NCBI RefSeq assembly: GCF_000829905.1
Contig: NZ_CDPP01000005.1
Span: forward strand, 186,001 to 250,000
From: Beduini massiliensis
GTDB lineage: Bacteria > Bacillota_I > Bacilli_A > Erysipelotrichales > Coprobacillaceae
Direction: 5' to 3'
DNA: 64,000 nt
The notes beneath the pieces are model-generated. The model did not search any database, had not been told where the DNA came from, and saw only the letters and a program-made list of their open reading frames with translations. The stretch's first letter is position 1; every line of letters begins with the position of its first letter. Position numbers and translations under genes: made by a program. Below, one piece after another: positions 8,069 through 16,297 of the stretch.

Positions 8069-9382
8069 ATGAAGAAAATATTTAAACGGTTGCTGACTGC
8101 CACGCTGACACTAGCAACACTCTTTACTTCGTTACCTGCCACGCAGGTACACGCTTCATCAAATAGCGTTATCCGTCTGGAAAAACACCCACAATATGGT
8201 TATCAGTTTGACAGTAGTTATCCCTCACTATTTGGAAGTGATACAAAATATAAAGACTGGTGGACTTTTAAAATGAATGTAGATAGCAGTGGCTTGGAAA
8301 AAATCGTCTATTGCATTCAGTATAGTATACCATGCAATACAGGTGACAGTTACAGCCATCAACACACCCACCCTGACATCAGTTCAGCACAACAAAAGCT
8401 ATTACAGCGTGCCTTGGTCTTTGGCTACAATGAAAATACAGGCAATCTGTATGGTGGCTCATGGCTTGACAATGCTATGGCAACGCAAGCTATGGTATGG
8501 GTCATTACAGGCGGTCAATATGGTACGTCATGGGAAAGCAGAATTGCAGACAATCTTTTGCAAGATAACCCAACCGCACGCAGTATCTATAATCAAATTC
8601 GTGCCAACATGGAAAGCTACGATGTTATTCCCAGCTTTACAGCTTCTAGTGCTGGCAAGGCTAAAGATTATGAAATGAAATACAACATGAACACAGGCAA
8701 TTTTGAATTGACCTTAGAGGACAGCGGAAACGTATTGAAGTATTTTGACTTTTCAGCTTCTGGCGTGAGCGTAAAAAGAAACGGTAATAAGTTGGTGTTA
8801 TCCGCCCCAACAGAAAAGCAGCTCGATACAATCACATTGAAAGCCAATAAGAACCTGCCTAAAGACGTATTGCCTTCTTTAGTTTCTGGTACGCCCGAAT
8901 ACTGGTATAACTCTACACAGCAAAACCATACTTCATTAGATGTGACTGGTTCTCGTGAAGCTGTTCCTGCGTACTTCAAGCTACACACTGAAAAAATCGG
9001 ACATATTAAATTAAAGAAAGCGTCCGAAGATGGCATTGTAAGTGGGTTGCGTTTCCAGATTACAGGAAACGGCATTGACCGTATCTACACAACAGATAAG
9101 GACGGCACACCCTCAACAGAAGTCAAAGAGCGTACCTATGATTTGAAATGTAAAGAAAAAGGCTGTATGATACAGGTTTCCATACCTGCCAGTGTGCCAT
9201 TAAAGGAGTTTGATTACAATGCAGAGGTGGAAATCATCAATCCTGTGGCTGATACTGTAGCAACTGCTACCTACATGGGTGCGGACGTTGATTGGTATAT
9301 CAAAGCAGAGGATATAATCTTAAAGAATGGAAAACAACAATCAATTCCACCTCATCAAAATAAGAATATTGAGAACAAATAA
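8069..9382 (+). CDS. Thioester-domain (TIE/TQXA) surface adhesin, C-terminally truncated
   Basis: 437 aa. Signal peptide 1-30 (KRLL, hydrophobic core, ATQVHA-S). A Cys-Gln thioester domain spans about 60-180: Y81-C82 in 'VYCIQ' and Q140 in 'ATQAMVW' are the residues that form the internal thioester in this family, which binds host surfaces covalently. A linker domain (about 200-300) and the start of a Cna-B-like stalk (about 305-350) follow. There is no LPxTG, membrane helix or charged tail; the last dozen residues (QQSIPPHQNKNIENK) look like read-through after a deletion, so the product would be secreted. Start ATG 8069 has AAAGGAGC upstream. Base use is less AT-biased than that of its neighbours, which suggests transfer. 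Such proteins are common on conjugative elements. Confidence 0.8.
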   Translation: MKKIFKRLLTATLTLATLFTSLPATQVHASSNSVIRLEKHPQYGYQFDSSYPSLFGSDTKYKDWWTFKMNVDSSGLEKIVYCIQYSIPCNTGDSYSHQHTHPDISSAQQKLLQRALVFGYNENTGNLYGGSWLDNAMATQAMVWVITGGQYGTSWESRIADNLLQDNPTARSIYNQIRANMESYDVIPSFTASSAGKAKDYEMKYNMNTGNFELTLEDSGNVLKYFDFSASGVSVKRNGNKLVLSAPTEKQLDTITLKANKNLPKDVLPSLVSGTPEYWYNSTQQNHTSLDVTGSREAVPAYFKLHTEKIGHIKLKKASEDGIVSGLRFQITGNGIDRIYTTDKDGTPSTEVKERTYDLKCKEKGCMIQVSIPASVPLKEFDYNAEVEIINPVADTVATATYMGADVDWYIKAEDIILKNGKQQSIPPHQNKNIENK

Positions 9383-9384
9383 AA

Positions 9385-9413
9385 TTGTGTATTGCCTATG
9401 ATTAAGGTATAAT
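9385..9413 (+). promoter_or_regulatory. Candidate sigma-A promoter
   Basis: TTGTGT (9385-9390), 17-base spacer, TATAAT (9408-9413), 36 bases upstream of the membrane protein start at 9450. Confidence 0.7.
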
Positions 9414-9449
9414 ATCCCCATAAATTAGAATTTGTAAAGGAGAATTTTT

Positions 9450-9890
9450 ATGGGAAATTTGAATTTTTTTAAAAAAAGCATAGCCAGGGATAATATGTTG
9501 AAACCAAAAAAGTCAACGAAAGTTGTTTTTAATAGTTTAGTTTTAATAGCTACAATGCTATCAATTATACGTTGGGCAAGTGTTTTAAATAGTAATATAG
9601 TAGTAATCAATACAGAAATTAATTCTCATATTACAAATTTTTCATTAAGCTTAGTGTTTTATCTAGGTGTTGGATTTACTTGGATGTTACAAAAAATATC
9701 ATTTAAAAAAATAATTTTGTTAGGGTTGCTTATTGTTATAGCAAATATTTTGTGTGAAACAATAATGGGTTTTATGAATACTACTGATATAATAGATGCA
9801 ATTTATGGCATTGTTGGAACTTTAATAAGTTTTTGTTTCTTGTTAGTGGTAAATAAATATGGATTAGAAAGCATTTATGATGAAAGTTAA
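9450..9890 (+). CDS. Small four-helix membrane protein, unknown function
   Basis: 146 aa, not recognised. After a basic N-terminus (about 1-25) it has four hydrophobic stretches (about 27-44, 62-80, 86-106 and 115-135), so it is an integral membrane protein with no visible catalytic motif. ATG 9450 has AAAGGAG at 9436-9442, and a good promoter lies just upstream, so it is probably expressed. Its DNA is strikingly AT-rich compared with the adhesin gene before it, which suggests that the two entered separately. A frameshifted gene follows after 35 bases. Small membrane proteins in such places are often immunity or resistance accessories, but nothing in the sequence shows that. Confidence 0.65.
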   Translation: MGNLNFFKKSIARDNMLKPKKSTKVVFNSLVLIATMLSIIRWASVLNSNIVVINTEINSHITNFSLSLVFYLGVGFTWMLQKISFKKIILLGLLIVIANILCETIMGFMNTTDIIDAIYGIVGTLISFCFLLVVNKYGLESIYDES

Positions 9891-9925
9891 ATTATATACA
9901 AATTTGAATTTATAGAGGTGATTTT

Positions 9926-10106
9926 ATGCGTGAGGATAAAGTAAAAGAATGTTTTTTTTGCTTGGTTTAATTCTGAATGGGATCAATACAATGATATTTT
10001 TAATATTAATGCATATTATAGTGAATCATGGGGACCAGAATACACTGGTGTTAAAGAAAAAAGCATTGACCTAAAGGAAGCTTTAAGGTGTATGATAGAG
10101 GTATAG
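9926..10106 (+). pseudogene. Frameshifted NTF2/SnoaL-like gene fragment
   Basis: ATG 9926 with GAGGTG upstream opens MREDKVKECFFCLV and stops at 9968. Moving one base at the run of eight T (9952-9959) gives FFAWFNSEWDQYNDIF and then YYSESWGPEYTGVKE up to the stop at 10104. The 'FF-x-W ... Y-x-ESWGP-x-Y-x-G' pattern is typical of small nuclear transport factor 2-like proteins. The expected C-terminal half is absent. One extra T and a short 3' end make it a pseudogene, unless slippage on the T run restores the frame. Confidence 0.6.
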
Positions 10107-10130
10107 AAATAGATAGAAAGGGAGATTTGA

Positions 10131-11279
10131 ATGAAAAAACAAATTCTGTTTTTACTTTTGATTTCGGTATGGTTAAGTGGCTGTTCGGTCCCCAAGCAAC
10201 AAGAATCACTCGTTAAAGAGGGGGAATATCGAGCAATTGCCTATGTCACTGTGCCGGCATCAGAAAATTGGCGTTGGATCGGAGAAGATGGAGAAACGGT
10301 TACATCGGCAGTGGATACACGCTATGTCACTCATATTAATTTTGCCTTTGGCATGATTGAAGCTTATCAGTATGATCCGGGATATGACGGGCGCCCCTTA
10401 ATGAATGGAAATGTAGCGTCAAAAGAGGCTTATAAAGACCCCGATGATGGAAATTATCATTACCGGGCAACAGTGAACGGTTGGATTGAAGAAATGAAAT
10501 CTATAGTAAACGGTGAGCCCTATCTTCATGCTTTAGTCGCTCTGAAAGAACAAAAACCGGATCTGAATATATTGCTTTCGATTGGTGGTTGGGATTCAGA
10601 TGGTTTTTGCTATATGGCACAAACATCAAAAGGACGAAATGAATTTATTGAAAGCTGTATGGATTTGATCGATGAATTTCAATTGGATGGCATCGATTTA
10701 GACTGGGAATATCCAAATAACGGCGGATGGGGAACAATTGCTTCTTGTCCAACCTGTGAAAAAGATGGAATTGCTTTGCTGAAGGAATTCCGTGCTAAGT
10801 TAGATGAACGTTATCCTGATGAGAGTAAATTGCTGACAATTGCTTCAGGGCTCCCATGGGTTGATGAAGAAGGATTGGAAGCACTGGATTATATGAACGT
10901 AATGTGCTATGACTATGATTCGGGAAGCGGCAGAAGTCAAGCTCCGATGTCATATGTAAAAGATAATATGAAAAAGCATATTCATAAGGTTAACGATACA
11001 CCTGAACACCGGGCAAAATTAAACTTAGGGATTCCTTTTTATAACGAAGGGGGCCCTTATTTAGTCCCTTACTACAAAAAATGGGAGGGTTATGAAGATG
11101 CCACTCCTAAAATAACTCAGGAGAAGATGAACTGGGTTAAAGAAAATGGCTATGGCGGGGGGGTTTATTGGGCATATTCAATGGATAAATTTGAACAAGA
11201 TGTCGACAATCCAAACAGTCCGGAAGTAAAAGAACTGCAAAGGACCGTCTATGAAACTTTAAACGGAGAAGTAAAATAA
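10131..11279 (+). CDS. GH18-family lipoprotein (chitinase / endo-N-acetylglucosaminidase-like)
   Basis: 382 aa. The N-terminus MKKQILFLLLISVWLSGC is a lipoprotein signal peptide with lipobox LSGC, so Cys18 should be lipid-anchored outside the membrane. A single GH18 barrel follows: strand motif HINFAFG (68-74), ILLSIGGW (147-154) and the catalytic DGIDLDWE (186-193) with E193 as acid/base. GH18 enzymes cut beta-1,4 N-acetylglucosamine links using substrate assistance. Chitin, host glycans or peptidoglycan are all possible substrates. No carbohydrate-binding module or spore LysM domain is seen. AAGGGAG precedes the ATG. The next gene starts 1 base after the stop. Confidence 0.88.
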   Translation: MKKQILFLLLISVWLSGCSVPKQQESLVKEGEYRAIAYVTVPASENWRWIGEDGETVTSAVDTRYVTHINFAFGMIEAYQYDPGYDGRPLMNGNVASKEAYKDPDDGNYHYRATVNGWIEEMKSIVNGEPYLHALVALKEQKPDLNILLSIGGWDSDGFCYMAQTSKGRNEFIESCMDLIDEFQLDGIDLDWEYPNNGGWGTIASCPTCEKDGIALLKEFRAKLDERYPDESKLLTIASGLPWVDEEGLEALDYMNVMCYDYDSGSGRSQAPMSYVKDNMKKHIHKVNDTPEHRAKLNLGIPFYNEGGPYLVPYYKKWEGYEDATPKITQEKMNWVKENGYGGGVYWAYSMDKFEQDVDNPNSPEVKELQRTVYETLNGEVK

Positions 11280-11280
11280 G

Positions 11281-12060
11281 ATGAAATTCAGATTAGATAA
11301 AGATGATAGTCGCCCGGTCATTACGGCTTTTGATCAGATTCATGATATGCAGCATGGGCAATCGGTTCCTATTTTTCCTAAACGAGCCGTCGTGTTTTGC
11401 TATGGATATGGGTTAGATTTTTTGAAGTCAAAGCATCATGCGAAAGTTTGGTTAAAGAAATTACCTCGCTTTTTGTCGGGCGGAGAAGTTTATAAAATAG
11501 ATGGTTACGAGGATATCTGTTTTCTTCATGGCGGAGCGGGAGCACCGATGATTGCCGATACAATAGAAACACTTATAGCATTGGGCGTTGAACAGTTTTA
11601 TCTATTAGGGCTGTGTGGCGTATTTGACGGCATTGTCGAAGTCGGCGATATTGTGATTCCCAATCGGGTTTTGAGTGAAGAAGGCACATCGCGCCATTAT
11701 ATATCCGATATCGAATTTGTTGAAACGGATAAGTTAAGGCAGGAGCAAGTGTATCAATACTTTAAAACGCTTCAAACTGTTTATTTAGTACCTACTGTCA
11801 CAACAGACGCTATTTATCGTCAAACCTTTAAAAAGGAAGCATACTGGCGTACACAAGGCTGTGTAGGTGTGGATATGGAGTCTTCTGCTTTTTTGACAGT
11901 ATGTCATTATTATAATAAAAAAAGCACCGTTATTTTAATGGCTTCTGATGCCCATCCGCTAAATGCTAAAGAGACATGGACTTTTGGTAAAAAAGATTTT
12001 ATGACCTGTCGGGAAAGTTTTACTGCTCATGCCTTAGCGTTTATTTTAAAGTCTCTCTAA
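11281..12060 (+). CDS. Purine/uridine phosphorylase superfamily protein
   Basis: 259 aa, the normal size for the PNP_UDP_1 fold. Supporting blocks are a glycine-rich phosphate-binding region (GGAGAPM), 'LLGLCGVFDGIVEVGDIVIP', and VDMESSAF near residue 200, the ribose/base-binding signature of this superfamily. It should act in the cytosol, splitting a nucleoside (or phosphorylated nucleoside) into base and sugar phosphate for salvage. Whether it prefers uridine, purine or another nucleoside cannot be read from the sequence. It begins 1 base after the GH18 gene with GGAG at 11265-11268 and is probably translationally coupled. Confidence 0.8.
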   Translation: MKFRLDKDDSRPVITAFDQIHDMQHGQSVPIFPKRAVVFCYGYGLDFLKSKHHAKVWLKKLPRFLSGGEVYKIDGYEDICFLHGGAGAPMIADTIETLIALGVEQFYLLGLCGVFDGIVEVGDIVIPNRVLSEEGTSRHYISDIEFVETDKLRQEQVYQYFKTLQTVYLVPTVTTDAIYRQTFKKEAYWRTQGCVGVDMESSAFLTVCHYYNKKSTVILMASDAHPLNAKETWTFGKKDFMTCRESFTAHALAFILKSL

Positions 12061-12304
12061 AATAGGAAAAAGCAAACTTATTTAAAAAGGACTTTAATCA
12101 GTTTTATAATTTAGTCTATAGAAATGAATCATTTAGTATAAAGTGAAGAGATTGATATTTAATCCATGCTTGTGATAAACGGCTGACTATAAAATAATAT
12201 CTGTTATTGTTAATCTCTTGTCATTGCTAAAGTAGATATGATAAAATCTTCCATAACTATTATGGGATAGGTTTAGAAATAAACTATCTCTTCTTATAAT
12301 GCGT

Positions 12305-12522
12305 ATGGGAGAGAAACTAATGTCTGTTTTTGTTAATGGAGATAACGGCAATCTGTGGCGGAAGCAATGGAAAAAAGATATTACGCAAGAGTCATCTAAA
12401 AATTGGTAAGTTATGGAGTTGTCCAAATGGATAAAGAAAATAACGTCTTTATTCCTTATCTTAATGCGGATATAATGAATGCAAATAGTGAGAATGCTTT
12501 TAATCATGATTATATGGAATAA
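12305..12522 (+). pseudogene. Possible remnant of a short gene in the 12.06-12.63 kb gap
   Basis: The 570-base gap holds no intact gene. Two short plus-strand frames abut with a frame change: 12305-12409 (MGEKLMSVFVNGDNGNLWRK...) and a frame ending at 12522 (...YGVVQMDKENNVFIPYLNAD...). A strong terminator follows at 12531, which makes a decayed transcription unit likely. I do not recognise the family. The minus-strand frame over the same stretch is low-complexity and has no signals. Confidence 0.3.
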
Positions 12523-12530
12523 AATACAAT

Positions 12531-12569
12531 GCAAGGTTTGATCAATTTTTTTGATTACCTTGCTTTTTT
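12531..12569 (+). terminator. Rho-independent terminator
   Basis: GCAAGG (12531-12536) / CCTTGC (12558-12563), with inner pairing of TGATCAA and TTGATTA, then six T. It serves either the nucleoside phosphorylase transcript or the decayed gene before it. Confidence 0.85.
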
Positions 12570-12634
12570 CTTATGCGATACAACTATGAAAATGAGGCTA
12601 AGTTTGTTAGAATGAAAGAAAGGCGGGTGAAACT

Positions 12635-13441
12635 ATGCGTGAATATGAAATTATAGAAGGAAGTAAAAAAGCGTATACTAAAGAAGATTTAATTCAAGAT
12701 TTAAAAGAATTAGGGGTTCAAAAGGGGGATTGTTTGCTTGTGCATGCATCACTTTCAAAGTTGGGCTGGATCATTGGCAGAGAAGTCAGTGTGGTAGAAG
12801 CATTGATTGAAACATTGGGGGAAGAGGGAACCTTGGTAATGCCTAGTTTCAGTGGTGAAAATTCAGATCCTGAAAATTGGCAGGCACCTCCTGTCCCTAA
12901 AGAATGGATAGAGAAAATCAGAATGCATATGCCACCTTTTGATCCAATCTTGACTCCCACAAGGCAAATGGGCAAGATTGCCGATCTTTTTCGCCATTAT
13001 CCCGGGTCGCAGCGTTCTTATCATCCTCAAGTGTCTTTTATTGCCCGTGGTCCAGAAGCAAAAGTTTTATTAGAGAATCATGCTTTGACGCCTGGATTTG
13101 GAAAACAGTCACCGTTATACCGATTGTATGAAAAAAATGCCAAAGTATTATTATTAGGAGTAGGGTATGGTAATTGTACCTGTATGCATTTAGGAGAAAC
13201 GTGGTTAGAGAATCCTAAATGGGTAGATACCGGCGCCAGCATGATGCAAGACAAAAAAGCAACATGGGTCAGTTTTCGTGAAATTGACTATAATGATGAA
13301 GATTTTGAAGAAATTGGCAAGGATTACGAAAAAGAACATCATGTTCAGATTGGAAAAGTGGGGCAGGGAGAAGCACGTTTGTTAGAGATACAGTCCATAA
13401 CAGATTTTGCGTATCAGTGGATGCGAAAAAACAGAAAATAA
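12635..13441 (+). CDS. AAC(3)-family (antibiotic_NAT) N-acetyltransferase
   Basis: 268 aa, the typical length. Family landmarks are present: VHASLSKLGWI near residues 34-44, EGTLVMPSFSG, the DPILTPTRQMGKIADLFR stretch, RSYHPQVSFIARG, and a C-terminal half with LLGVGYGNCTCMHLGE. Members transfer acetyl from acetyl-CoA. Classical ones modify the 3-amino group of aminoglycosides, while many chromosomal YokD-like members have no proven drug substrate. Lone, chromosomal, with no mobile DNA next to it, so resistance should not be assumed. A GGCGGGTG site precedes the ATG and a terminator follows. Confidence 0.85.
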   Translation: MREYEIIEGSKKAYTKEDLIQDLKELGVQKGDCLLVHASLSKLGWIIGREVSVVEALIETLGEEGTLVMPSFSGENSDPENWQAPPVPKEWIEKIRMHMPPFDPILTPTRQMGKIADLFRHYPGSQRSYHPQVSFIARGPEAKVLLENHALTPGFGKQSPLYRLYEKNAKVLLLGVGYGNCTCMHLGETWLENPKWVDTGASMMQDKKATWVSFREIDYNDEDFEEIGKDYEKEHHVQIGKVGQGEARLLEIQSITDFAYQWMRKNRK

Positions 13442-13444
13442 ACA

Positions 13445-13470
13445 GCAGGAGATTATTACTCCTGCTTTTT
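13445..13470 (+). terminator. Rho-independent terminator after the acetyltransferase gene
   Basis: GCAGGAG (13445-13451) / CTCCTGC (13459-13465) plus five T. Confidence 0.92.
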
Positions 13471-13515
13471 GTATACTTTTACTTAAATAAGTCAATCTTA
13501 ATAATAGGTGATAAA

Positions 13516-14943
13516 ATGGATAAAAAAGATTATTGGCAATGTGTTGATGAATTAGATCGAATTTTAGATGTTGAGATTAACTTTGACATTGTAAAGCGAA
13601 CCTTGACCATTCAAAAAAAGGAACTCTCTTTTTATTTTATAGATGGTTATGTGAAAGATGATATTATTGAACGATTGATGCAGTTTTTAATGGGAACTGC
13701 TATTAAAATGGATCAGCTCAAAACGATTGAACAGTTTTCCGCTCAGCTTATTCCTTATGTAGAAGTAGAAGTCAATGAAGAGATAGAAATGATGGTACAG
13801 GCAATCCTATCGGGAACGATCGTGTTGCTTGTGGAAGGATTTTCTGCAGGAATATTCATTGATGCTCGTACCTATCCGACACGAGGAATGCAGGAACCGG
13901 AAGATGATCGGGTTTTACGAGGTTCACGGGATGGGTTTGTTGAAACATTAGTATTTAATACGGCGTTGATTCGTCGACGCATACGTGACCCGCGATTAAG
14001 AATGGAATATACCAGCGTAGGAACACGAAGCAAAACGGATATTGTATTATGTTATATGGATGGTATTGTTAAACCGGAAATATTATCCAGCATCAAAAAG
14101 CAGTTGGCAGATATTCAGGTAGAGGCTTTGACAATGGCACAGGAAAGTTTAGCTGAAGCATTGGTCATAGGGAAGTGGTATAGTCCTTTTCCAAAAGTAC
14201 GTTATACAGAGCGTCCGGATACCGCCAGCAGCAATGTACTAGAAGGCAAAATCATCGTGATTATCGATAATTCCCCTAGTGTGATGATCCTGCCAACATA
14301 TTTCTTTGACTTTGTTCAGGAAGCTCAGGATTATTATTTGCCGCCTTTAACGGGGACTTATCTGCGTATTATTCGCATTGGTGTTTTTATTGTGACTTTA
14401 TTAGCGAGTCCGATTTGGTATTATTTTAATACAAATCCGAGCTTGACACCGGCCTTTTTGCAATTTACACTGATTGGCAATGCCCACAATATTCCTATTA
14501 TCGTTCAGCTTTTAATGTTGGAATTTGGGATTGATGCATTAAAATTAGCCTCGCTCAATACCCCCAGTTCCTTAAGCAGCTCCTTTAGTATTATTGGGGC
14601 ATTGATTTTAGGAGATTTTGCGGTGGAAGCTGGTTGGTTTGCACCGGAAGTTATTTTATATATGGCGTTTGTCGCATTAGCCAATTTCACACAGCCAAGT
14701 TATGAACTCGGCTATGGCATCAAATTCATGCGTGTAATGTTGTTGATCTTGATTGCCTTACTGCCTAAATGGGGCTTATGGATAGGATTGGTCATCATGG
14801 GATGGATTCTTTATCGCAGTAAAACGATATCTAAAGAAAGTTATCTATATCCGCTGATTCCATTTTGCTGGCGTGATTTTAAGATGATCTTTAGAAGACG
14901 TAAATTAAAATCACATGCTTCTTTAAAATCAATCCATAAATAA
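13516..14943 (+). CDS. GerA/SpoVAF-family spore germination protein
   Basis: 475 aa from ATG 13516 (AGGTG at 13506-13510). A longer in-frame extension to 13417 runs through the previous terminator and is rejected. The soluble N-terminal part (about 1-255) carries the GerA hallmark GSRDGFVETLVFNTALIRRRIRD and 'VGTRSKTDI'. The C-terminal half has about five membrane helices, starting near residue 290, with the loop LNTPSSLSSSFSIIGALILGDFAV and ANFTQPSYELGYGIKFMR. That last block resembles SpoVAF more than nutrient-receptor A subunits. It should sit in the spore inner membrane and help germination or dipicolinate release. No B or C receptor subunit lies beside it, which also favours a SpoVAF-like role. 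Confidence 0.85.
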   Translation: MDKKDYWQCVDELDRILDVEINFDIVKRTLTIQKKELSFYFIDGYVKDDIIERLMQFLMGTAIKMDQLKTIEQFSAQLIPYVEVEVNEEIEMMVQAILSGTIVLLVEGFSAGIFIDARTYPTRGMQEPEDDRVLRGSRDGFVETLVFNTALIRRRIRDPRLRMEYTSVGTRSKTDIVLCYMDGIVKPEILSSIKKQLADIQVEALTMAQESLAEALVIGKWYSPFPKVRYTERPDTASSNVLEGKIIVIIDNSPSVMILPTYFFDFVQEAQDYYLPPLTGTYLRIIRIGVFIVTLLASPIWYYFNTNPSLTPAFLQFTLIGNAHNIPIIVQLLMLEFGIDALKLASLNTPSSLSSSFSIIGALILGDFAVEAGWFAPEVILYMAFVALANFTQPSYELGYGIKFMRVMLLILIALLPKWGLWIGLVIMGWILYRSKTISKESYLYPLIPFCWRDFKMIFRRRKLKSHASLKSIHK

Positions 14944-14966
14944 AGATATCGCAGGATATCTTTTTT
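14943..14966 (+). terminator. Rho-independent terminator after the germination gene
   Basis: AAGATATC (14943-14950) / GATATCTT (14955-14962) with a GCAG loop and T run. It starts at the last base of the stop codon. Confidence 0.85.
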
Positions 14967-15018
14967 AATCGTTCCAAGTCATTTTACAGTTCGGTAAAAA
15001 ATGACATTTTTAAGAATA

Positions 15019-15046
15019 TTGATTGGCTATATATGTGGAATATGAT
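15019..15046 (+). promoter_or_regulatory. Candidate promoter of the O-acylation cassette
   Basis: TTGATT (15019-15024), 16-base spacer, TATGAT (15041-15046), 37 bases before the SGNH gene start. Confidence 0.5.
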
Positions 15047-15082
15047 ACTCTATAAGTGATATGCTAGGGAAGGGTGAGAGAT

Positions 15083-15820
15083 ATGAAAAAAGGAAGAATA
15101 ATAATATTCGTTGTACTTGTGATTGTCGCTTCTGTTTTTATTTTTTCACCTAAAAAAATGACATATCCCGATGAGGTCGCTCTAGGAAGAGAAAAAATAG
15201 CAGAAATGTCTCAACGTGATTTAGCCAGCGTAGAAACAAGCATTTCCAATGCACAGAAACGAAAACGTGCAAATAAGAGGGAAGATCTTAATTTTAAGCA
15301 AATCTATGAGAATGCAATTATTATGGGGGATTCAATGGCGATGGCACTTTTGGATTATCAGCTGTTAAATCCTAATCAAGTTGTCAGTAAACGAGGGCGC
15401 ACAGTCGGCAATAATGAAGAAGATGTCGCTGTTGTAAAAGGGTTGAGTCCCCAAACCTTGTTTTTACAATATGGTTTAAATGACATGCCGGCTTTTCGTG
15501 GGAATATTGATGGTTGGATTGATGCTTATGAGGGACTAATCCATGATTTACAAGCCTCTTTGCCAGCAACGGACCTTTATGTGGTGGCTATTACTCCCTT
15601 AACAAGCAAGGGACAAAGTGTCAATGAATATAATCATCGTTATTTAGAATTCAATGAGGCGTTAAAAACAATGTGTGAGCGTTTAGGGGTAAAGTTTATC
15701 GATCCTGGTTTTTTGGTGGACCCTAATGATATGGAGCAATATCAATCAGATGGTATCCATCCGGGATATTCATATTTCCCTAAATGGTTAAGTTATATGG
15801 CAGATGAAGCCGATTTATAG
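15083..15820 (+). CDS. Membrane-anchored SGNH/GDSL hydrolase
   Basis: 245 aa from ATG 15083 with GAAGGG upstream; a GTG 9 bases earlier lies inside the ribosome-binding site. One N-terminal helix (about 5-22) anchors it, with the enzyme outside. All SGNH blocks are present: GDS with nucleophile S84 (82-84), the oxyanion Gly of block II, GLND (N133, D134), and DGIHP with D223 and H226. Such enzymes add or remove acyl groups on sugars. It leads a four-gene set with a DUF4358 protein, an MBOAT transporter-acylase and a DHHW protein, so surface-polymer acetylation or deacetylation is the likely job. Which polymer is unknown. Confidence 0.85.
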   Translation: MKKGRIIIFVVLVIVASVFIFSPKKMTYPDEVALGREKIAEMSQRDLASVETSISNAQKRKRANKREDLNFKQIYENAIIMGDSMAMALLDYQLLNPNQVVSKRGRTVGNNEEDVAVVKGLSPQTLFLQYGLNDMPAFRGNIDGWIDAYEGLIHDLQASLPATDLYVVAITPLTSKGQSVNEYNHRYLEFNEALKTMCERLGVKFIDPGFLVDPNDMEQYQSDGIHPGYSYFPKWLSYMADEADL

Positions 15821-15829
15821 GAGGAGAGC

Positions 15830-16297
15830 ATGAGAAAAGATCGTTTATTTAGTTTGTTTTTAATAGCTGTTGCAGTAGTGATGCTCGCTTATCCTTTTCG
15901 CTATAAAATCAGTTTAGTAACGATAGATAAAATACAGCCATATCTTGATGATTATATAGAATCAGAAAATGTTTTTTTGGCATCAACACGCAATGTCAAT
16001 CAGGATTACGGATTGCGCAGTGACGATTATGACGGCATTTTGCTTTATGAATCCAAGGAATCGACAGAAGTAAATGAAATTATGGTTGTGAAAGTAAAAA
16101 ACAGTGCACAAAGAGAAGAAGTAAAAAAAGCAATGGAAAAAAGAATAGACAAAAGAATAAAGATATTCGAAGGTTATGGTCCTGATCAGACGGCTTTATT
16201 AAAAGAAAGCCGCATTCGTGATAAAAAAGGCTATGTCGTTTTGATCATCAGTCCCAATGCGGAAACCATTTGGAAAGATATCGCTAAGGTGATCTAA
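15830..16297 (+). CDS. DUF4358 membrane-anchored protein
   Basis: 155 aa with one N-terminal helix (about 8-22) and an extracytoplasmic domain ending ISPNAETIWKDIAKVI. The 'DYDGILLYESKESTEVNEIMVVKVK' segment is typical of DUF4358, a family of unknown function commonly encoded beside SGNH and MBOAT genes in gut Firmicutes. It follows the SGNH gene by 9 bases with GGAGGAGAGC as its ribosome-binding site, and the next gene starts on the base after its stop, so all are co-translated. It is probably an accessory subunit of the acylation complex; no catalytic residue pattern is visible. Confidence 0.75.
   Translation: MRKDRLFSLFLIAVAVVMLAYPFRYKISLVTIDKIQPYLDDYIESENVFLASTRNVNQDYGLRSDDYDGILLYESKESTEVNEIMVVKVKNSAQREEVKKAMEKRIDKRIKIFEGYGPDQTALLKESRIRDKKGYVVLIISPNAETIWKDIAKVI

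Noticed and set aside
8289-8678. 129-codon plus-strand frame inside the thioester adhesin gene
   Set aside because: Out-of-frame shadow of a gene with clear domain evidence; no start signals.
12187-12534. Minus-strand frame of 115 codons in the 12.1-12.5 kb gap
   Set aside because: Low-complexity Ile/His/Phe-rich product, no ribosome-binding site, and signals for a plus-strand remnant and terminator lie in the same DNA.
12635-13441. AAC(3)-family gene as an acquired aminoglycoside-resistance gene
   Set aside because: No mobile DNA next to it and local base composition is normal; many chromosomal family members have no drug substrate.
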